Origin: Streptosporangium lutulentum
GTDB taxonomy: Bacteria; Actinomycetota; Actinomycetes; Streptosporangiales; Streptosporangiaceae
Assembly: GCF_030811455.1 (NCBI RefSeq)
Contig: NZ_JAUSQU010000001.1
Span: 7,750,001 to 7,814,000, forward strand
Direction of reading: 5' to 3'
DNA length: 64,000 bases
This document shows, piece after piece, positions 42,602 to 51,164 of the stretch (position 1 is its first letter; the number at the start of each line of letters is the position of its first letter). The position numbers were made by a program, and so were the translations under genes. The notes under the pieces are model-generated. The model saw only the letters and a program-made list of their open reading frames with translations. It was not told where the DNA came from and did no database searches.

Positions 42602-45235
42602 GTGAGTATCGCGGAACCACCGGTCTTCGAGCCTGGGTTCGAGCGCACGCCGCCGAACAACATCGAGGCCGAGCAGTCCGTCCTCGGTGGCATGCTCCTG
42701 TCCAAGGACGCCATCGCGGACGTGGTCGAGATCATCCGATCTGACGACTTCTACCGTCCGGCCCACCAGATCATCTACGACATCATCATCGACCTCTACG
42801 GTCGCGGTGACCCGGCCGACGCCGTCACCATCTTCGACGAGCTGCAGAAGAGAGGCGAGGTCGCCCGAGTCGGCGGCGGCGCCTACCTCCACACCCTGAC
42901 CGCGGTCGTCCCCACCGCGGCCAACGCGGGCTACTACGCGAGGATCGTCCGCGAGCAGGCCATCCTCCGGCGGCTGATCGAGGCCGGCACCCGCATCGTC
43001 TCCTACGGCTACGGCGGCCAGGACGAGGAGGTCGACGAGCTCGTCGACCGCGCCCAGGCCGAGATCTACAAGGTCACCGAGCGCCGCACCTCCGAGGACT
43101 ACATCCCCCTGGCGGACATCATGCCGGGCGCCCTCGACGAGCTGGAGGCCATCGGCGGGCGAGGCGGCCAGATGGTCGGCGTCCCGACGGGCTTCCAGGA
43201 CCTCGACGCCCTCACCAACGGCCTGCACCCCGGCCAGATGATCGTTGTGGCCGCGCGACCTGCCATTGGTAAGTCCACGCTGGGACTGGATTTCGCCAGA
43301 TCTGCCGCTATCAAGCACGGTATGACGACTGTCGTGTTCTCGCTGGAAATGTCCCGTAATGAGATCACGATGCGTCTGCTGTCGGCCGAGGCCCGGGTGG
43401 CGCTGCACGCCATGCGCTCGGGCACGATGACCGACGACGACTGGGCCAAGCTGGCCCGGCGGATGGGCGAGGTGGCCGAGGCGCCGCTGTTCATCGACGA
43501 CTCGCCCAACATGTCGATGATGGAGATCCGGGCCAAGTGCCGGCGTCTCAAGCAACGTAACGACCTGCGGTTCGTCATCATCGACTACCTGCAGCTGATG
43601 TCCTCGCCGAAGAAGACGGAGAGCCGCCAGAACGAGGTCTCCGAGATCTCCCGTGCCATCAAGCTCCTGGCCAAGGAGCTGGAGGTCCCGGTCATCGCGA
43701 TCTCACAGCTGAACCGTGGACCCGAGCAGCGAACGGACAAAAGGCCCATGGTTAGCGACCTGCGTGAATCGGGTTGTCTGACCGCGGACACCCGGGTCCT
43801 TAGGGCTGACACCGGCGCGGAGGTGTCGCTGGGAGAGCTGCTGGAGAGCGGAACGCATGACATTCCGGTGTGGTCGCTCGACGAGCGGCTGAGACTCGTC
43901 CCCCGAACTATGGCGCGTGTCTTCCCCAGCGGGGTCAAGGAGGTCTTCAAGCTTCGGCTGAAGTCTGGCCGGGAGGTCAAGGCAACAGCGAACCATCCCT
44001 TCATGACCTATGACGGGTGGCGGCCGCTGGGCGAGCTTTTTGTGGGAGCCCGGCTGGCTGTGCCACGTCACGTTCCGGCTCCCAGGCAACTCCAGGAATG
44101 GCCGGAAGCCCATGTCACCTTGCTGGCGCACATGATCGGTGATGGATCATTTGTGAAAACCCAGCCGATACGTTACGCAAGCAAGGATGAGGCCTGCCTC
44201 GAAACAATGACGGAGGCGGCGAGGCATTTCGGCATTACCGCTGTTCGAGACGAATACGAGGCTGCCAGGGTTGCCACTCTGCGTCTTCCCGCGCCTTATC
44301 GCCTGACCCACGGCAAGAGAAACCCGATTGCCGCATGGCTTGACTCTCTCGGGCTTTTTGGACTCAGAAGCCATGAGAAATACGTTCCCGAAGGAGTCTT
44401 CTCGCTCTCCAAGGCCCAGGTTGCTCTCTTCCTGCGCCATCTCTGGGCAACCGATGGGTGTGTCTGGTGGGACGACAAGCTCGGTCAAGCACGAATTTAT
44501 TATGCTTCCACGAGTCGACGCCTGATCGACGATGTTGCCCAGCTTCTCCTGCGCTTCAACGTGATGACCAGGGTGAAGGAAATTCGGAAAGGCGATTACC
44601 GGTCGGGATATCAGCTGCATATCTATGGTTCCGAAAACCAGCTCCGTTTCCTCGGAAGCATAGGTGTTCACGGCGAACGATCGGCGCATGCGGAGCGGTG
44701 TACCACCGCGCTACGTGGAATCAAGGCGAACACGAACCTCGACACCGTTCCTCGTGAGGTTTGGGAAAGGGTGCGGAGTGTACTGGGCGAGAAGGAGATG
44801 ACTCACCGTGAGTTCTCAGCCGAGCTCGGCACTCAGTTCTGCGGAAGTACCTTGTGGAAGCACGCCCCCAGCCGCGAACGCCTGGGTCGAGTGGCCACGA
44901 TTCTCGATGATGCCCAACTGGAGATGCTCGCCACCAACGATGTTTTCTGGGATGAAGTCGTCTCTATCGAGAGCCAGGGTGAGCAGCCTGTCTTCGATGC
45001 CACCGTTCTAGGTACCCACAATTTCATTGCAAACGGAATCGGCGTCCATAACTCGATCGAGCAGGATGCTGACATGGTCATCCTTCTCCATCGGGAAGAC
45101 GCGTATGAGCGCGAGTCGCCCCGAGCGGGCGAGGCCGACCTGATCGTGGCCAAGCACCGTAACGGACCCACGGCCACGGTCACCGTGGCCTTCCAGGGCC
45201 ACTACAGCCGGTTCGTCGACATGGCCCCTCACTAA
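42602..45235 (+). CDS. dnaB: Replicative DNA helicase DnaB, intein-containing precursor
   Basis: Unwinds DNA at the replication fork as a hexamer. The mature helicase of 451 residues comes from two exteins: 391 N-terminal residues and 60 C-terminal. The N-terminal domain has RTPPNNIEAEQSVLGGMLL (DnaB start hallmark), the RecA-like core has VVAARPAIGKSTLGLDFAR (Walker A), FSLEMSRNEITMRLL, VIIDYLQLM (Walker B) and KRPMVSDLRESG. The C-extein resumes SIEQDADMVILLHRED. GTG 42602 follows GGAAGGGGG at good distance. DnaA boxes lie upstream. In mycobacteria dnaB likewise follows the rplI region and can carry an intein. Confidence 0.96.
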   Translation: MSIAEPPVFEPGFERTPPNNIEAEQSVLGGMLLSKDAIADVVEIIRSDDFYRPAHQIIYDIIIDLYGRGDPADAVTIFDELQKRGEVARVGGGAYLHTLTAVVPTAANAGYYARIVREQAILRRLIEAGTRIVSYGYGGQDEEVDELVDRAQAEIYKVTERRTSEDYIPLADIMPGALDELEAIGGRGGQMVGVPTGFQDLDALTNGLHPGQMIVVAARPAIGKSTLGLDFARSAAIKHGMTTVVFSLEMSRNEITMRLLSAEARVALHAMRSGTMTDDDWAKLARRMGEVAEAPLFIDDSPNMSMMEIRAKCRRLKQRNDLRFVIIDYLQLMSSPKKTESRQNEVSEISRAIKLLAKELEVPVIAISQLNRGPEQRTDKRPMVSDLRESGCLTADTRVLRADTGAEVSLGELLESGTHDIPVWSLDERLRLVPRTMARVFPSGVKEVFKLRLKSGREVKATANHPFMTYDGWRPLGELFVGARLAVPRHVPAPRQLQEWPEAHVTLLAHMIGDGSFVKTQPIRYASKDEACLETMTEAARHFGITAVRDEYEAARVATLRLPAPYRLTHGKRNPIAAWLDSLGLFGLRSHEKYVPEGVFSLSKAQVALFLRHLWATDGCVWWDDKLGQARIYYASTSRRLIDDVAQLLLRFNVMTRVKEIRKGDYRSGYQLHIYGSENQLRFLGSIGVHGERSAHAERCTTALRGIKANTNLDTVPREVWERVRSVLGEKEMTHREFSAELGTQFCGSTLWKHAPSRERLGRVATILDDAQLEMLATNDVFWDEVVSIESQGEQPVFDATVLGTHNFIANGIGVHNSIEQDADMVILLHREDAYERESPRAGEADLIVAKHRNGPTATVTVAFQGHYSRFVDMAPH
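43775..45052 (+). mobile_element. Intein with LAGLIDADG homing endonuclease in DnaB
   Basis: 426 residues inserted after SDLRESG. It starts with Cys1 (CLTADTRVL), has block B KATANHPFMTYDGW with the TxxH-type histidine, and ends GIGVHN followed by Ser+1, so all splicing residues are present. The central endonuclease has two LAGLIDADG-type helices: LLAHMIGDGSF and FLRHLWATDGCV, both with the catalytic Asp. The site is the one used by the Synechocystis DnaB intein. Base composition is visibly lower in G+C than the flanking exteins (for example around 44460-44660), which suggests recent transfer and a possibly active homing element. Confidence 0.95.
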
Positions 45236-45243
45236 AACGATCG

Positions 45244-45870
45244 TCAACGCGATCCTCCGCCGGGGCCGGACCGGCCGCCGGCGGGACTCCCGATCGCGGG
45301 CATGATCGCCTGGTCGACTATCGCCGCGAGGTCCTCGTCGCTGGGCGGGGTCCCGGTGTCGATCAGGCGCTTGGTGACGAGAGCCTCGCCGATGTCGGCC
45401 ACGACCGGGGTGAGCAGCTCGGCCGGGAAGTGACCCCGGTCGGCGTAGTGCCGCAGCACGGTGCGGGTGAACGTGCCGCCCCGGTTGGCGAAGACCCGCT
45501 CGAACAGGGCCTCGGACATCAGCGCGGCGCTCCTGGGGTCGGTGAGGATGGCCGCGACGGCGCGGCCCGCCGGGCTGAAGGCCCAGTCCGTCATGAGGCG
45601 CAGGGCGCGGATGAGGTCACCGCGCAGGTCGTCGGCCCCCGCCGTCGGCTCCTCGACCGGGTGCTGGTGGTAGAGCGCGTCGAGGAGCACCTCTGTCGGG
45701 TCCGACCAGCGGCGATACAGGGTCGTGCGCGGCGTGGCCGCGCGCCGGGCGATGCCGTCCATGGTCAGCCGCCCCGCGCCGACCTCCACCACCTCTTCCA
45801 GCACGGCGTCGTGGATGGCCTTCAGCAGCTCTTCTCCGCGTCGGCGCACCCGGGCGCTGTGATCGTTCAT
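45244..45870 (-). CDS. TetR family transcriptional regulator
   Basis: A 208-residue regulator. The N-terminal helix-turn-helix is GEELLKAIHDAVLEEV and LTMDGIARRAATPRTTLYRRW (about residues 12-58), with a C-terminal ligand domain of TetR_C type. ATG 45870 (MNDHSARV) has AGAGGTGG upstream. It is divergent from the DUF418 gene and shares with it a perfect 26-bp palindrome at 45913-45938, likely its operator. It is convergent with dnaB, with 8 bases between stops. Confidence 0.9.
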   Translation of the reverse strand: MNDHSARVRRRGEELLKAIHDAVLEEVVEVGAGRLTMDGIARRAATPRTTLYRRWSDPTEVLLDALYHQHPVEEPTAGADDLRGDLIRALRLMTDWAFSPAGRAVAAILTDPRSAALMSEALFERVFANRGGTFTRTVLRHYADRGHFPAELLTPVVADIGEALVTKRLIDTGTPPSDEDLAAIVDQAIMPAIGSPAGGRSGPGGGSR

Positions 45871-45912
45871 CGCCACCTCTTGCTTAGCTGCACGGGTGTA
45901 TCTTACTCTCGC

Positions 45913-45938
45913 AATTAGATACACTCGTGTATCTAATT
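45913..45938. promoter_or_regulatory. TetR operator in the divergent promoter
   Basis: AATTAGATACAC (45913-45924) and GTGTATCTAATT (45927-45938) are perfect 12-bp arms around TC. A half site, GTGTATCTTA, lies at 45896-45905, nearer the tetR start. The symmetry and place between two divergent genes fit self-regulation and control of the DUF418 gene. Confidence 0.8.
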
Positions 45939-45952
45939 TCAGGAGGACAGCC

Positions 45953-47124
45953 ATGTCCATCGCCCCACCGGCCCCCGTTCACGGGCCACTCCCATCACCC
46001 AGCGCGCGCTCGCGCCCGATCTCGCACGCGGGCTGATGCTGCTGCTCATCGCGTTGGCGCACGCGCACATGTACCTGTCAGGCCACGAGGCGGGCTTCCG
46101 CGGCTACGCGCTCGACGGCGGCGCCCTGGACCGGCTGGTCGCCGGGACGCAGATCCTGCTGGTGGACGGACGTGCGCTGCCCATGTTCGCCGCCCTGTTC
46201 GGCTACGGCCTGGTGCAGCTCGCCAACCGGCAGCTCGCCACGGGCAGGAGCTGGCCACAGGCGCGCGGGACGCTGCGCCGGCGGAGCCTGTGGCTGCTGG
46301 CGTTCGGGTTCTGCCACGCGCTGCTGCTGTTCTTCGGTGACATCCTCGGGGCGTACGGGCTGGTCGGGCTCGTGCTCGTCGGGTTCATCCGGCGCGAGGA
46401 CAAGGTCGTGCTGCGTGCCGCCGTCGTCGGGCTGGTGCTGCACGTCGTGATCCTGTTCGGCTTCGGGCTGCTCACCGTCTCCGCGCCCAAGGGCGACACG
46501 CCCGCCGCCATGGCGGACCCGATCGAGGCGATTGTGATGCGGCTCATCGGATGGTCCGGGATGACGCCCACGTACTTCGCCGCAAGCGTGGTGCCGGCCT
46601 TCCTGTTCGGGATCTGGGCGGCGAGGCGCCGCGTGCTGGAAGACCCCGTCGCGCACCGGGACCTGCTCTCCCGGGTCGCTCTCCTGGGCACCGGGCTGGC
46701 CGTCGTCGGCGGAGTGCCGCTGACGCTGATCGACACCCGGATCTGGACGCCGTCGGACATGGTGGCCGTGTCGACGTACGCACTGCACAGCGTGACGGGC
46801 ATCGCCGGCGGGCTCGCGTACGCGGCCGTCATCGGACTCGCCGTGGACCGGATGCGGCGCGGCCGTCCCGGCCCGGTCGTCAGGGCGCTGACCGCGTGCG
46901 GCCAATGGTCGCTGACCTGCTACCTCCTCCAATCGGTGATCTTCGTGGCGGTGTTCGCACCGTACTTCGGAGGGCTCGGCACGCGGGTCGGCGACGCCGC
47001 GGCGTCCGGCATCGCCGTGGTGACGTGGCTGGCCACCGTGGTGCTCGCCGCGCTGCTGGCGCCCGGCGGGCGAAGAGGCCCGGCCGAGGCCGCGCTGCGG
47101 CGCCTCACCTACTCGCGCCGCTGA
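45953..47124 (+). CDS. DUF418 family membrane protein, with an apparent frameshift near the start
   Basis: The main frame encodes RALAPDLARGLMLLLIALAHA, GGALDRLVAGTQILLVDGRALPMF and about 9 membrane helices, ending with the family's CGQWSLTCYLLQS region; this is the DUF418 family. The only good start is ATG 45953, 6 bases after AGGAGG, and it reads MSIAPPAPVHGPLP, then runs off-frame to TGA 46034-46036. The conserved frame continues ITQRALAPD from 45994 with no start codon upstream. One missing base in the CCC run at 45991-45993 would join them. It could be a true mutation, a sequencing error, or translation might begin weakly at ATG 46036. Function of the family is unknown; it is often paired with TetR genes. 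Confidence 0.8.
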
Positions 47125-49039
47125 CTCCCCGTACGCCGGGATACCGGCCCGACGGGTCGCGACCCCGAACTCCGGCGTGAACGGGCGGCGAGGCCGCGGT
47201 CACGCCGAAGTCCCGGGTCGGCGGCGGGCCGGTGACGGGCCGGTCACCGAGCGGCTGCGACCACCACACGCCCTCGCCGTGTGACAGGCCCCGGATCCGG
47301 CGCTCGGCCTCGTGCACGCTCCTGGTCGGGATCTCGCCCCTGATCAGCCACGTCTGCCGGCCGGAGGTCTCGGTGAGCCGCGCGCCCAGTCCGGCCAGCA
47401 GTGTGGTGGCCGGGCTGAGCGCCTCGTGCGGAACCTCCAGCTCGAAGGTGTGGCACGGCTCGAACACGGTGGTCCCCGCCTCTCTGAGGGCCCGCTGGAG
47501 GACCAGCGGGACGAGGCCGCGGAAGTCGGCCGCCGTGGTGAGCGGCGCGATGTAGCCGGTACGGGTCAGCGTGACCGCGCAGTCGGTGATCTGCCAGCCG
47601 TACGGTCCCCGCCGGAGCGCCTGGTGCACGCTGTCCTCGATGGCCCGGTGGAAGGCGTGCGGGAGCGACCCGAGATCCACCTCGCGCCGGAAGGTGATGC
47701 CCGGACCGGGCTCGACGCGCAGCCCGACGGTGGCGTGGAAGTCGTTGGGGCCACGCCGGTCGATCTCGGTGATCGCTTCGGCGCCGCCTCGCGGGCGCTC
47801 CTGATAGACCAGGCGGCTCTCCTCGAAGACGGCCTCCACCCCGAAGTCGTCACGCAGCGTCTGGGCGATGACCTCTTTCTGCACCTCCCCGTACAGCAGC
47901 ACCGAGACCCCCTCGCTTTCGACCGTGCGGGTCTGGATCAGCGGGTCCTGGTCGGCCAGGCAGGCCAGCGCGGCATGCAGCCGGGCGGCCTCCGGCCTGT
48001 GGCGGGGCCGTACCAGCGTCTCCAGGCTGGGCCGGGCGAAGTGCGGCCGCTCGGCCGGGGCGGGTACGGCTCCCACGCGGTCGCCGACCCGAACCCCTGA
48101 CAGGCCCCACACCTTGGTGATCGCCGGGGTGGCGCCGACGGTCCGCAGCGCGGTGACGCGCCCGGTGTACTCGCCGTCGGGGCGGTGCAGGGTCAGGAGC
48201 CGGCGCGGGTGCAACTCGCCCCCGAACAGCCGGAAATAGGCGACCTTCTGCCCATCCTCGCCGCGTTCGACGGCGAAGACGGTGCCGCGTGGTTCCCCGC
48301 CGGGCGGCGGGGCGGCCGGGAGCAGGCGGGTGATGCCGTCGAGGAGCTCGGCCACGCCCTGCCCGCCGATCGCCGAGCCGAAGAACAGCGGGTGCGTCAG
48401 TCCCGCCGCGGTCTGGGCGCGCAGGAGGTCGCGCAGGGTGTCCGGGCCGGGGACGCGGTCGTCGACGAGGTCGGCCAGCAGCCGCTCATCGTGCTCGGCC
48501 AGGGCCTCCGCCGCGTGTTCGATCGGCCGGGGGCGGGTGCGGGCGGCCGGGGTGGCGATGTCCTCGAACGTGTTCATGGCGATGACGTGCGGAGACAGCA
48601 GGCGGCGGATGTCGGCCAGCATCTCCTCCTGCCGTGCGCCCGCCCGGTCGATCTTGTTGACCATGATGATCGTCGGCAGGCGCATCCGGCGCAGCGTCTT
48701 CATCAGGACGCGGGTCTGCGCCTGGACGCCCTCGACCGCCGACAGCACCAGCACCGCGCCGTCGAGCACGCCGAGGGCGCGTTCGACCTCGGCGATGAAG
48801 TCGCTGTGGCCCGGGGTGTCGATGAGGTTGACCTGCAGGTCGCCGACGGTGAACGAGGCGACGGCGGCGCGGATGGTGATGCCGCGCCGTCGCTCGATGG
48901 CGCCGCTGTCGGTCTGGGTGCTGCCGGAGTCGACGCTGCCGAGCCGGTCGATGGCGCCGGTGTCGAACAGCAGTCGCTCGGTGAGGCTGGTCTTACCCGC
49001 GTCGACGTGCGCGAGGATGCCGATGTTCAGGACGTGCAC
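47105..49039 (-). CDS. Ribosomal protection GTPase, TetM/OtrA type
   Basis: A 644-residue EF-G-like protein. G domain: HVDAGKTSLTERLL (P-loop, residues 11-24), RRRGITIRAAVAS (switch 1), DTPGHSDFI, and MVNKIDRAG for guanine specificity. Domain II and domains III-V follow; the C-terminus has TFELEVPHEALSPATTLLAGLGA, as in TetM. The length fits Tet(M)/OtrA rather than EF-G (about 700). It would dislodge tetracyclines from the ribosome; self-protection or a stress role is possible. GTG 49039 lies inside a short upstream reading frame, and two hairpins lie in the leader. The 3' end overlaps the convergent DUF418 gene by 20 bases. Confidence 0.88.
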   Translation of the reverse strand: MHVLNIGILAHVDAGKTSLTERLLFDTGAIDRLGSVDSGSTQTDSGAIERRRGITIRAAVASFTVGDLQVNLIDTPGHSDFIAEVERALGVLDGAVLVLSAVEGVQAQTRVLMKTLRRMRLPTIIMVNKIDRAGARQEEMLADIRRLLSPHVIAMNTFEDIATPAARTRPRPIEHAAEALAEHDERLLADLVDDRVPGPDTLRDLLRAQTAAGLTHPLFFGSAIGGQGVAELLDGITRLLPAAPPPGGEPRGTVFAVERGEDGQKVAYFRLFGGELHPRRLLTLHRPDGEYTGRVTALRTVGATPAITKVWGLSGVRVGDRVGAVPAPAERPHFARPSLETLVRPRHRPEAARLHAALACLADQDPLIQTRTVESEGVSVLLYGEVQKEVIAQTLRDDFGVEAVFEESRLVYQERPRGGAEAITEIDRRGPNDFHATVGLRVEPGPGITFRREVDLGSLPHAFHRAIEDSVHQALRRGPYGWQITDCAVTLTRTGYIAPLTTAADFRGLVPLVLQRALREAGTTVFEPCHTFELEVPHEALSPATTLLAGLGARLTETSGRQTWLIRGEIPTRSVHEAERRIRGLSHGEGVWWSQPLGDRPVTGPPPTRDFGVTAASPPVHAGVRGRDPSGRYPGVRGVSGASR

Positions 49040-49103
49040 AGATGGAGACCTCGAGAACTCTGGTGCCAGTGGGGCGCTGAGAGATGTCGAGGCTCTGCCG
49101 CAT
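48993..49103 (-). CDS. Short upstream reading frame overlapping the TetM-type start (36 aa)
   Basis: ATG 49103 has AGGAG at 8-base spacing, a better site than the resistance gene itself. The peptide reads MRQSLDISQRPTGTRVLEVS and goes on to a basic end, RPEHRHPRARRRG, stopping at TAA 48995-48993. The GTG of the TetM-type gene (49039) lies within it in another frame, so ribosomes on the short frame cross the main start. This layout is what a leader peptide for translational or transcriptional attenuation would look like. Whether it is translated is inference. Confidence 0.45.
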   Translation of the reverse strand: MRQSLDISQRPTGTRVLEVSICARPEHRHPRARRRG

Positions 49104-49122
49104 TCGTGTGCTCCTGGGTCGT

Positions 49123-49194
49123 CGGACGGGTGAGCATCGTCTCACCCGTCCGGTGCGGACCGCGACGGGTTTTTGGTGCGGGCGCTCCCGCACC
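49123..49194 (-). promoter_or_regulatory. Structured leader of the TetM-type gene
   Basis: On the minus strand two perfect hairpins come in order: 49194-49175 (8-bp arms, GGTGCGGG / CCCGCACC) and 49152-49123 (12-bp arms around a 6-base loop). A CCGCACC segment between them (near 49158-49152) can pair with the GGTGCGG of the first hairpin instead, and CCCGTC (49169-49164) with GACGGG of the second. Alternative pairings are typical of attenuators. The second hairpin could also simply end the upstream GNAT transcript. Confidence 0.45.
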
Positions 49195-49230
49195 GGGCCG
49201 GCCGTGTGGTGGAGGCCGCCCGGCTGCCGC

Positions 49231-49776
49231 TCAGCCGAGCTTCTTGACCATCACTTCGAGCTGCAGGCCGGCGCGGGTCGGCACGCCGACGCTCTCGTCG
49301 TCATACGGGAACGGGATCATCTGACCGGTGCGGGTGTAGCCGCGGCGCTCGTACCAGGCGAGGAGTTCCTCACGGGCCGAGATCACCGTCATCTGCATCT
49401 CGTTCAGGCCCCACTCGTCGCGGACGAAGCGCTCGGCCTCCGCCAGGACCGCCCTGCCGAAGCCGACGCCCTGCAGCGTGGGACGTACGGCGAACATCCC
49501 GAAGTACGCGTGCCCGCGCCTGCCCTGTACCTGGCAGCAGGCGACGACCTCGCCGTCCGACTCCATGACCATCACCAGTCCGTCTGGCTCGTGGAGCGCG
49601 GTGATCACGCTCATGGCGTCCGTACGCTGCCCCTTCAGCAGATCGGCCTCGTTCGTCCAGCCGGCTCGACTCGGCTCCCCGCGGTACGCCGAATCGATCA
49701 GGGTCACCAGCGCGGGAACGTCCGCGATGGTGGCGACACGGAAGGTCGGTTCTGTGATCCGGGCGGTGGTGTCCAT
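49231..49776 (-). CDS. GNAT family N-acetyltransferase
   Basis: A 181-residue acetyltransferase. After TFRVATIADVPALVTLIDSAYRG comes the core: VACCQVQGRRGHAYFGMFAVRPTLQGVGFGRAVLAEAERF, with V/I-RP-xx-QGxGxG as the acetyl-CoA loop (QGVGFG), then ARxELLAWYERRGYTRTG, the classic last motif. ATG 49776 is chosen because GAGAGGA is 9 bases upstream. It lies before the TetM-type gene on the same strand. Substrate unknown. Confidence 0.82.
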   Translation of the reverse strand: MDTTARITEPTFRVATIADVPALVTLIDSAYRGEPSRAGWTNEADLLKGQRTDAMSVITALHEPDGLVMVMESDGEVVACCQVQGRRGHAYFGMFAVRPTLQGVGFGRAVLAEAERFVRDEWGLNEMQMTVISAREELLAWYERRGYTRTGQMIPFPYDDESVGVPTRAGLQLEVMVKKLG

Positions 49777-50029
49777 GTGCATGATCCTCTCGACGGACGG
49801 CAAGATGATGAGCGTCGAGGCATACAGCCTCGGAAAAACGTACATTACCGGACATTTCTCCGGACTGTCCGATCCGGAGGACCGGCTGGGCCGGGTGCGC
49901 GGTGCGTTCGCGCCTGCCGTCGCGTCCGGGGAACCCTCTCACGCGGACGCCCGCCGCAGGAAGCCTTCTGGCTCCGTACGGCGGGCGTTTCGGGATCGAT
50001 CCGGTGGCTCGCGGCCGTCGCGCGATGTG
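49777..50029. other. Spacer upstream of the GNAT gene
   Basis: No gene seen. CTCCGGA (49858-49864) and TCCGGAG (49873-49879) form an inverted repeat with an 8-base spacer about 85 bases before the GNAT start, a possible operator. Confidence 0.35.
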
Positions 50030-50311
50030 TTACCAGCCGGCGCGGGAGCTGTAGAGCTGACCGCGCACCGCGCCGTCGGGGAACTCGCCGGTGTACCGGT
50101 TGCTCGGGTTCTTCCTGATCCCGGAAACGGTGCCGCCGTCAGCCTTGACGGTGCCGGCGTAGGCGGTGCCGTTCTTGTCGCCGACCTGCGGGCCGCCCGA
50201 GACGGTCACCTCGTTCCTGCCGGCCAGGGCGGCGGCCATGACACCGGCGAGGGCGCGTGCGGGTTTGAAGATGACCAATCTCTCGTATGCGTGCGAGACA
50301 GGTAAAGCCAA
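50030..50311 (-). pseudogene. CHRD-domain gene remnant with internal deletion
   Basis: The 93-codon frame reads AALAGRNEVTVSGGPQVGDK with NGTAYA after it, which matches the start of a CHRD domain, then jumps to a KNPSNRYTGEFPDGAVRGQL segment, its C-terminal end. The middle of the domain (about 60 residues, including the usual HIH segment) is absent. The N-terminus keeps an ALAGVMAAAL stretch that may be the end of a signal peptide but the front has no clean start. This looks like a decayed secreted CHRD protein. Sequence 50312-50438 beyond it is more AT-rich and shows no gene. Confidence 0.55.
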
Positions 50312-50438
50312 TGGCCTTCCGCACGTTGTACGGGTTCAGAGGCCAAGCTGGTTCAAATCGGGAATCCGTAAAATTGCACATTGCCGAACGGTCATGAAAG
50401 TGCCCTCGCGTTAAAAAAGGGGGGCTTAAAACGCTCGC

Positions 50439-51164
50439 TCAAATCTTGACGGTGAGCAGTGTCTTCCCGCTGGTCGTGCTCACCTCGAAGTGGTCGATAT
50501 CACCGGTGGAAAGCGCGGTTCCTCCGTGCACGTAAAGCGCTCTGGGAGAGCCGGGAACTCCGTAACCCTTTTCCGGAACCGCCCATCCGGTGACGGTCCG
50601 CCTCTCGCCCGTCTTGGAGACGGCGACCAGTTCGCACTCCAGGGGACCCTTGACACCCTTGAGTTCGAGGGCCGCGTGGGTGCCCCAGCCCTTCTTCTCC
50701 AGCACCACGCCCCCCGAGATGCCGGGGAGGCCCGTCCCCGCGATCGGCGTGCCCTGCCTGTAGGCGTCCTCCGCGGGGCTGCGCGTGGAGTGGATCGCGA
50801 TTGGAGCGGTCCCGCCGTCGCCGAACACCGCGGCGCCCACCCCGATGCCGCCGGCCACCAGGGCGACGGCGGCGGCGGCGCCGATCACGAACGCCCCCTT
50901 GCGGGCACGCCGGTCGGCGTCCTTCTTCCGCCGGAGCAGGTCGATGACCTCGGCACGAGGAGCCTCGCCGAGGTGACCGTCGTCCCGCTCGTCCTCGACG
51001 GGGTCGACGCCGGCGAGCAGGCTCGCCATGCCGGACAACTCGGCCAGCTCCGCCGTACAGGAAGGGCAGCCTGCGAGGTGCGCGGAGAAGGCCCGGCGGT
51101 CGCTCTCCTCGAGGAGTCCGAGCGCGTAGGCGCCCACGTCGGTGTGCTCGACCTCCGGGGTCAT
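50439..51164 (-). CDS. Anti-sigma factor with zinc-finger and one membrane helix
   Basis: A 241-residue protein. HLAGCPSC (about residues 29-36) is the H-x3-C-x2-C of the zinc-binding anti-sigma domain. One membrane helix follows (about 93-114, VIGAAAAVALVAGGIGVGA) and the extracytoplasmic domain of about 125 residues is like RskA (anti-sigma-K): KGWGTHAALELKGVKGPLECEL. It overlaps the sigma gene by 4 bases, so both are made together. It likely holds the sigma factor at the membrane. Confidence 0.87.
   Translation of the reverse strand: MTPEVEHTDVGAYALGLLEESDRRAFSAHLAGCPSCTAELAELSGMASLLAGVDPVEDERDDGHLGEAPRAEVIDLLRRKKDADRRARKGAFVIGAAAAVALVAGGIGVGAAVFGDGGTAPIAIHSTRSPAEDAYRQGTPIAGTGLPGISGGVVLEKKGWGTHAALELKGVKGPLECELVAVSKTGERRTVTGWAVPEKGYGVPGSPRALYVHGGTALSTGDIDHFEVSTTSGKTLLTVKI

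Noticed and set aside
49123-49152. Plain terminator for the GNAT gene
   Set aside because: Possible, but no T-run follows and the alternative pairing with the first hairpin fits a leader element at least as well; kept as part of the TetM-type leader finding.
50340-50375. tRNA fragment (GGTTCAAATC T-loop-like)
   Set aside because: The flanking bases do not pair as a T-stem and no acceptor or anticodon arm is present.
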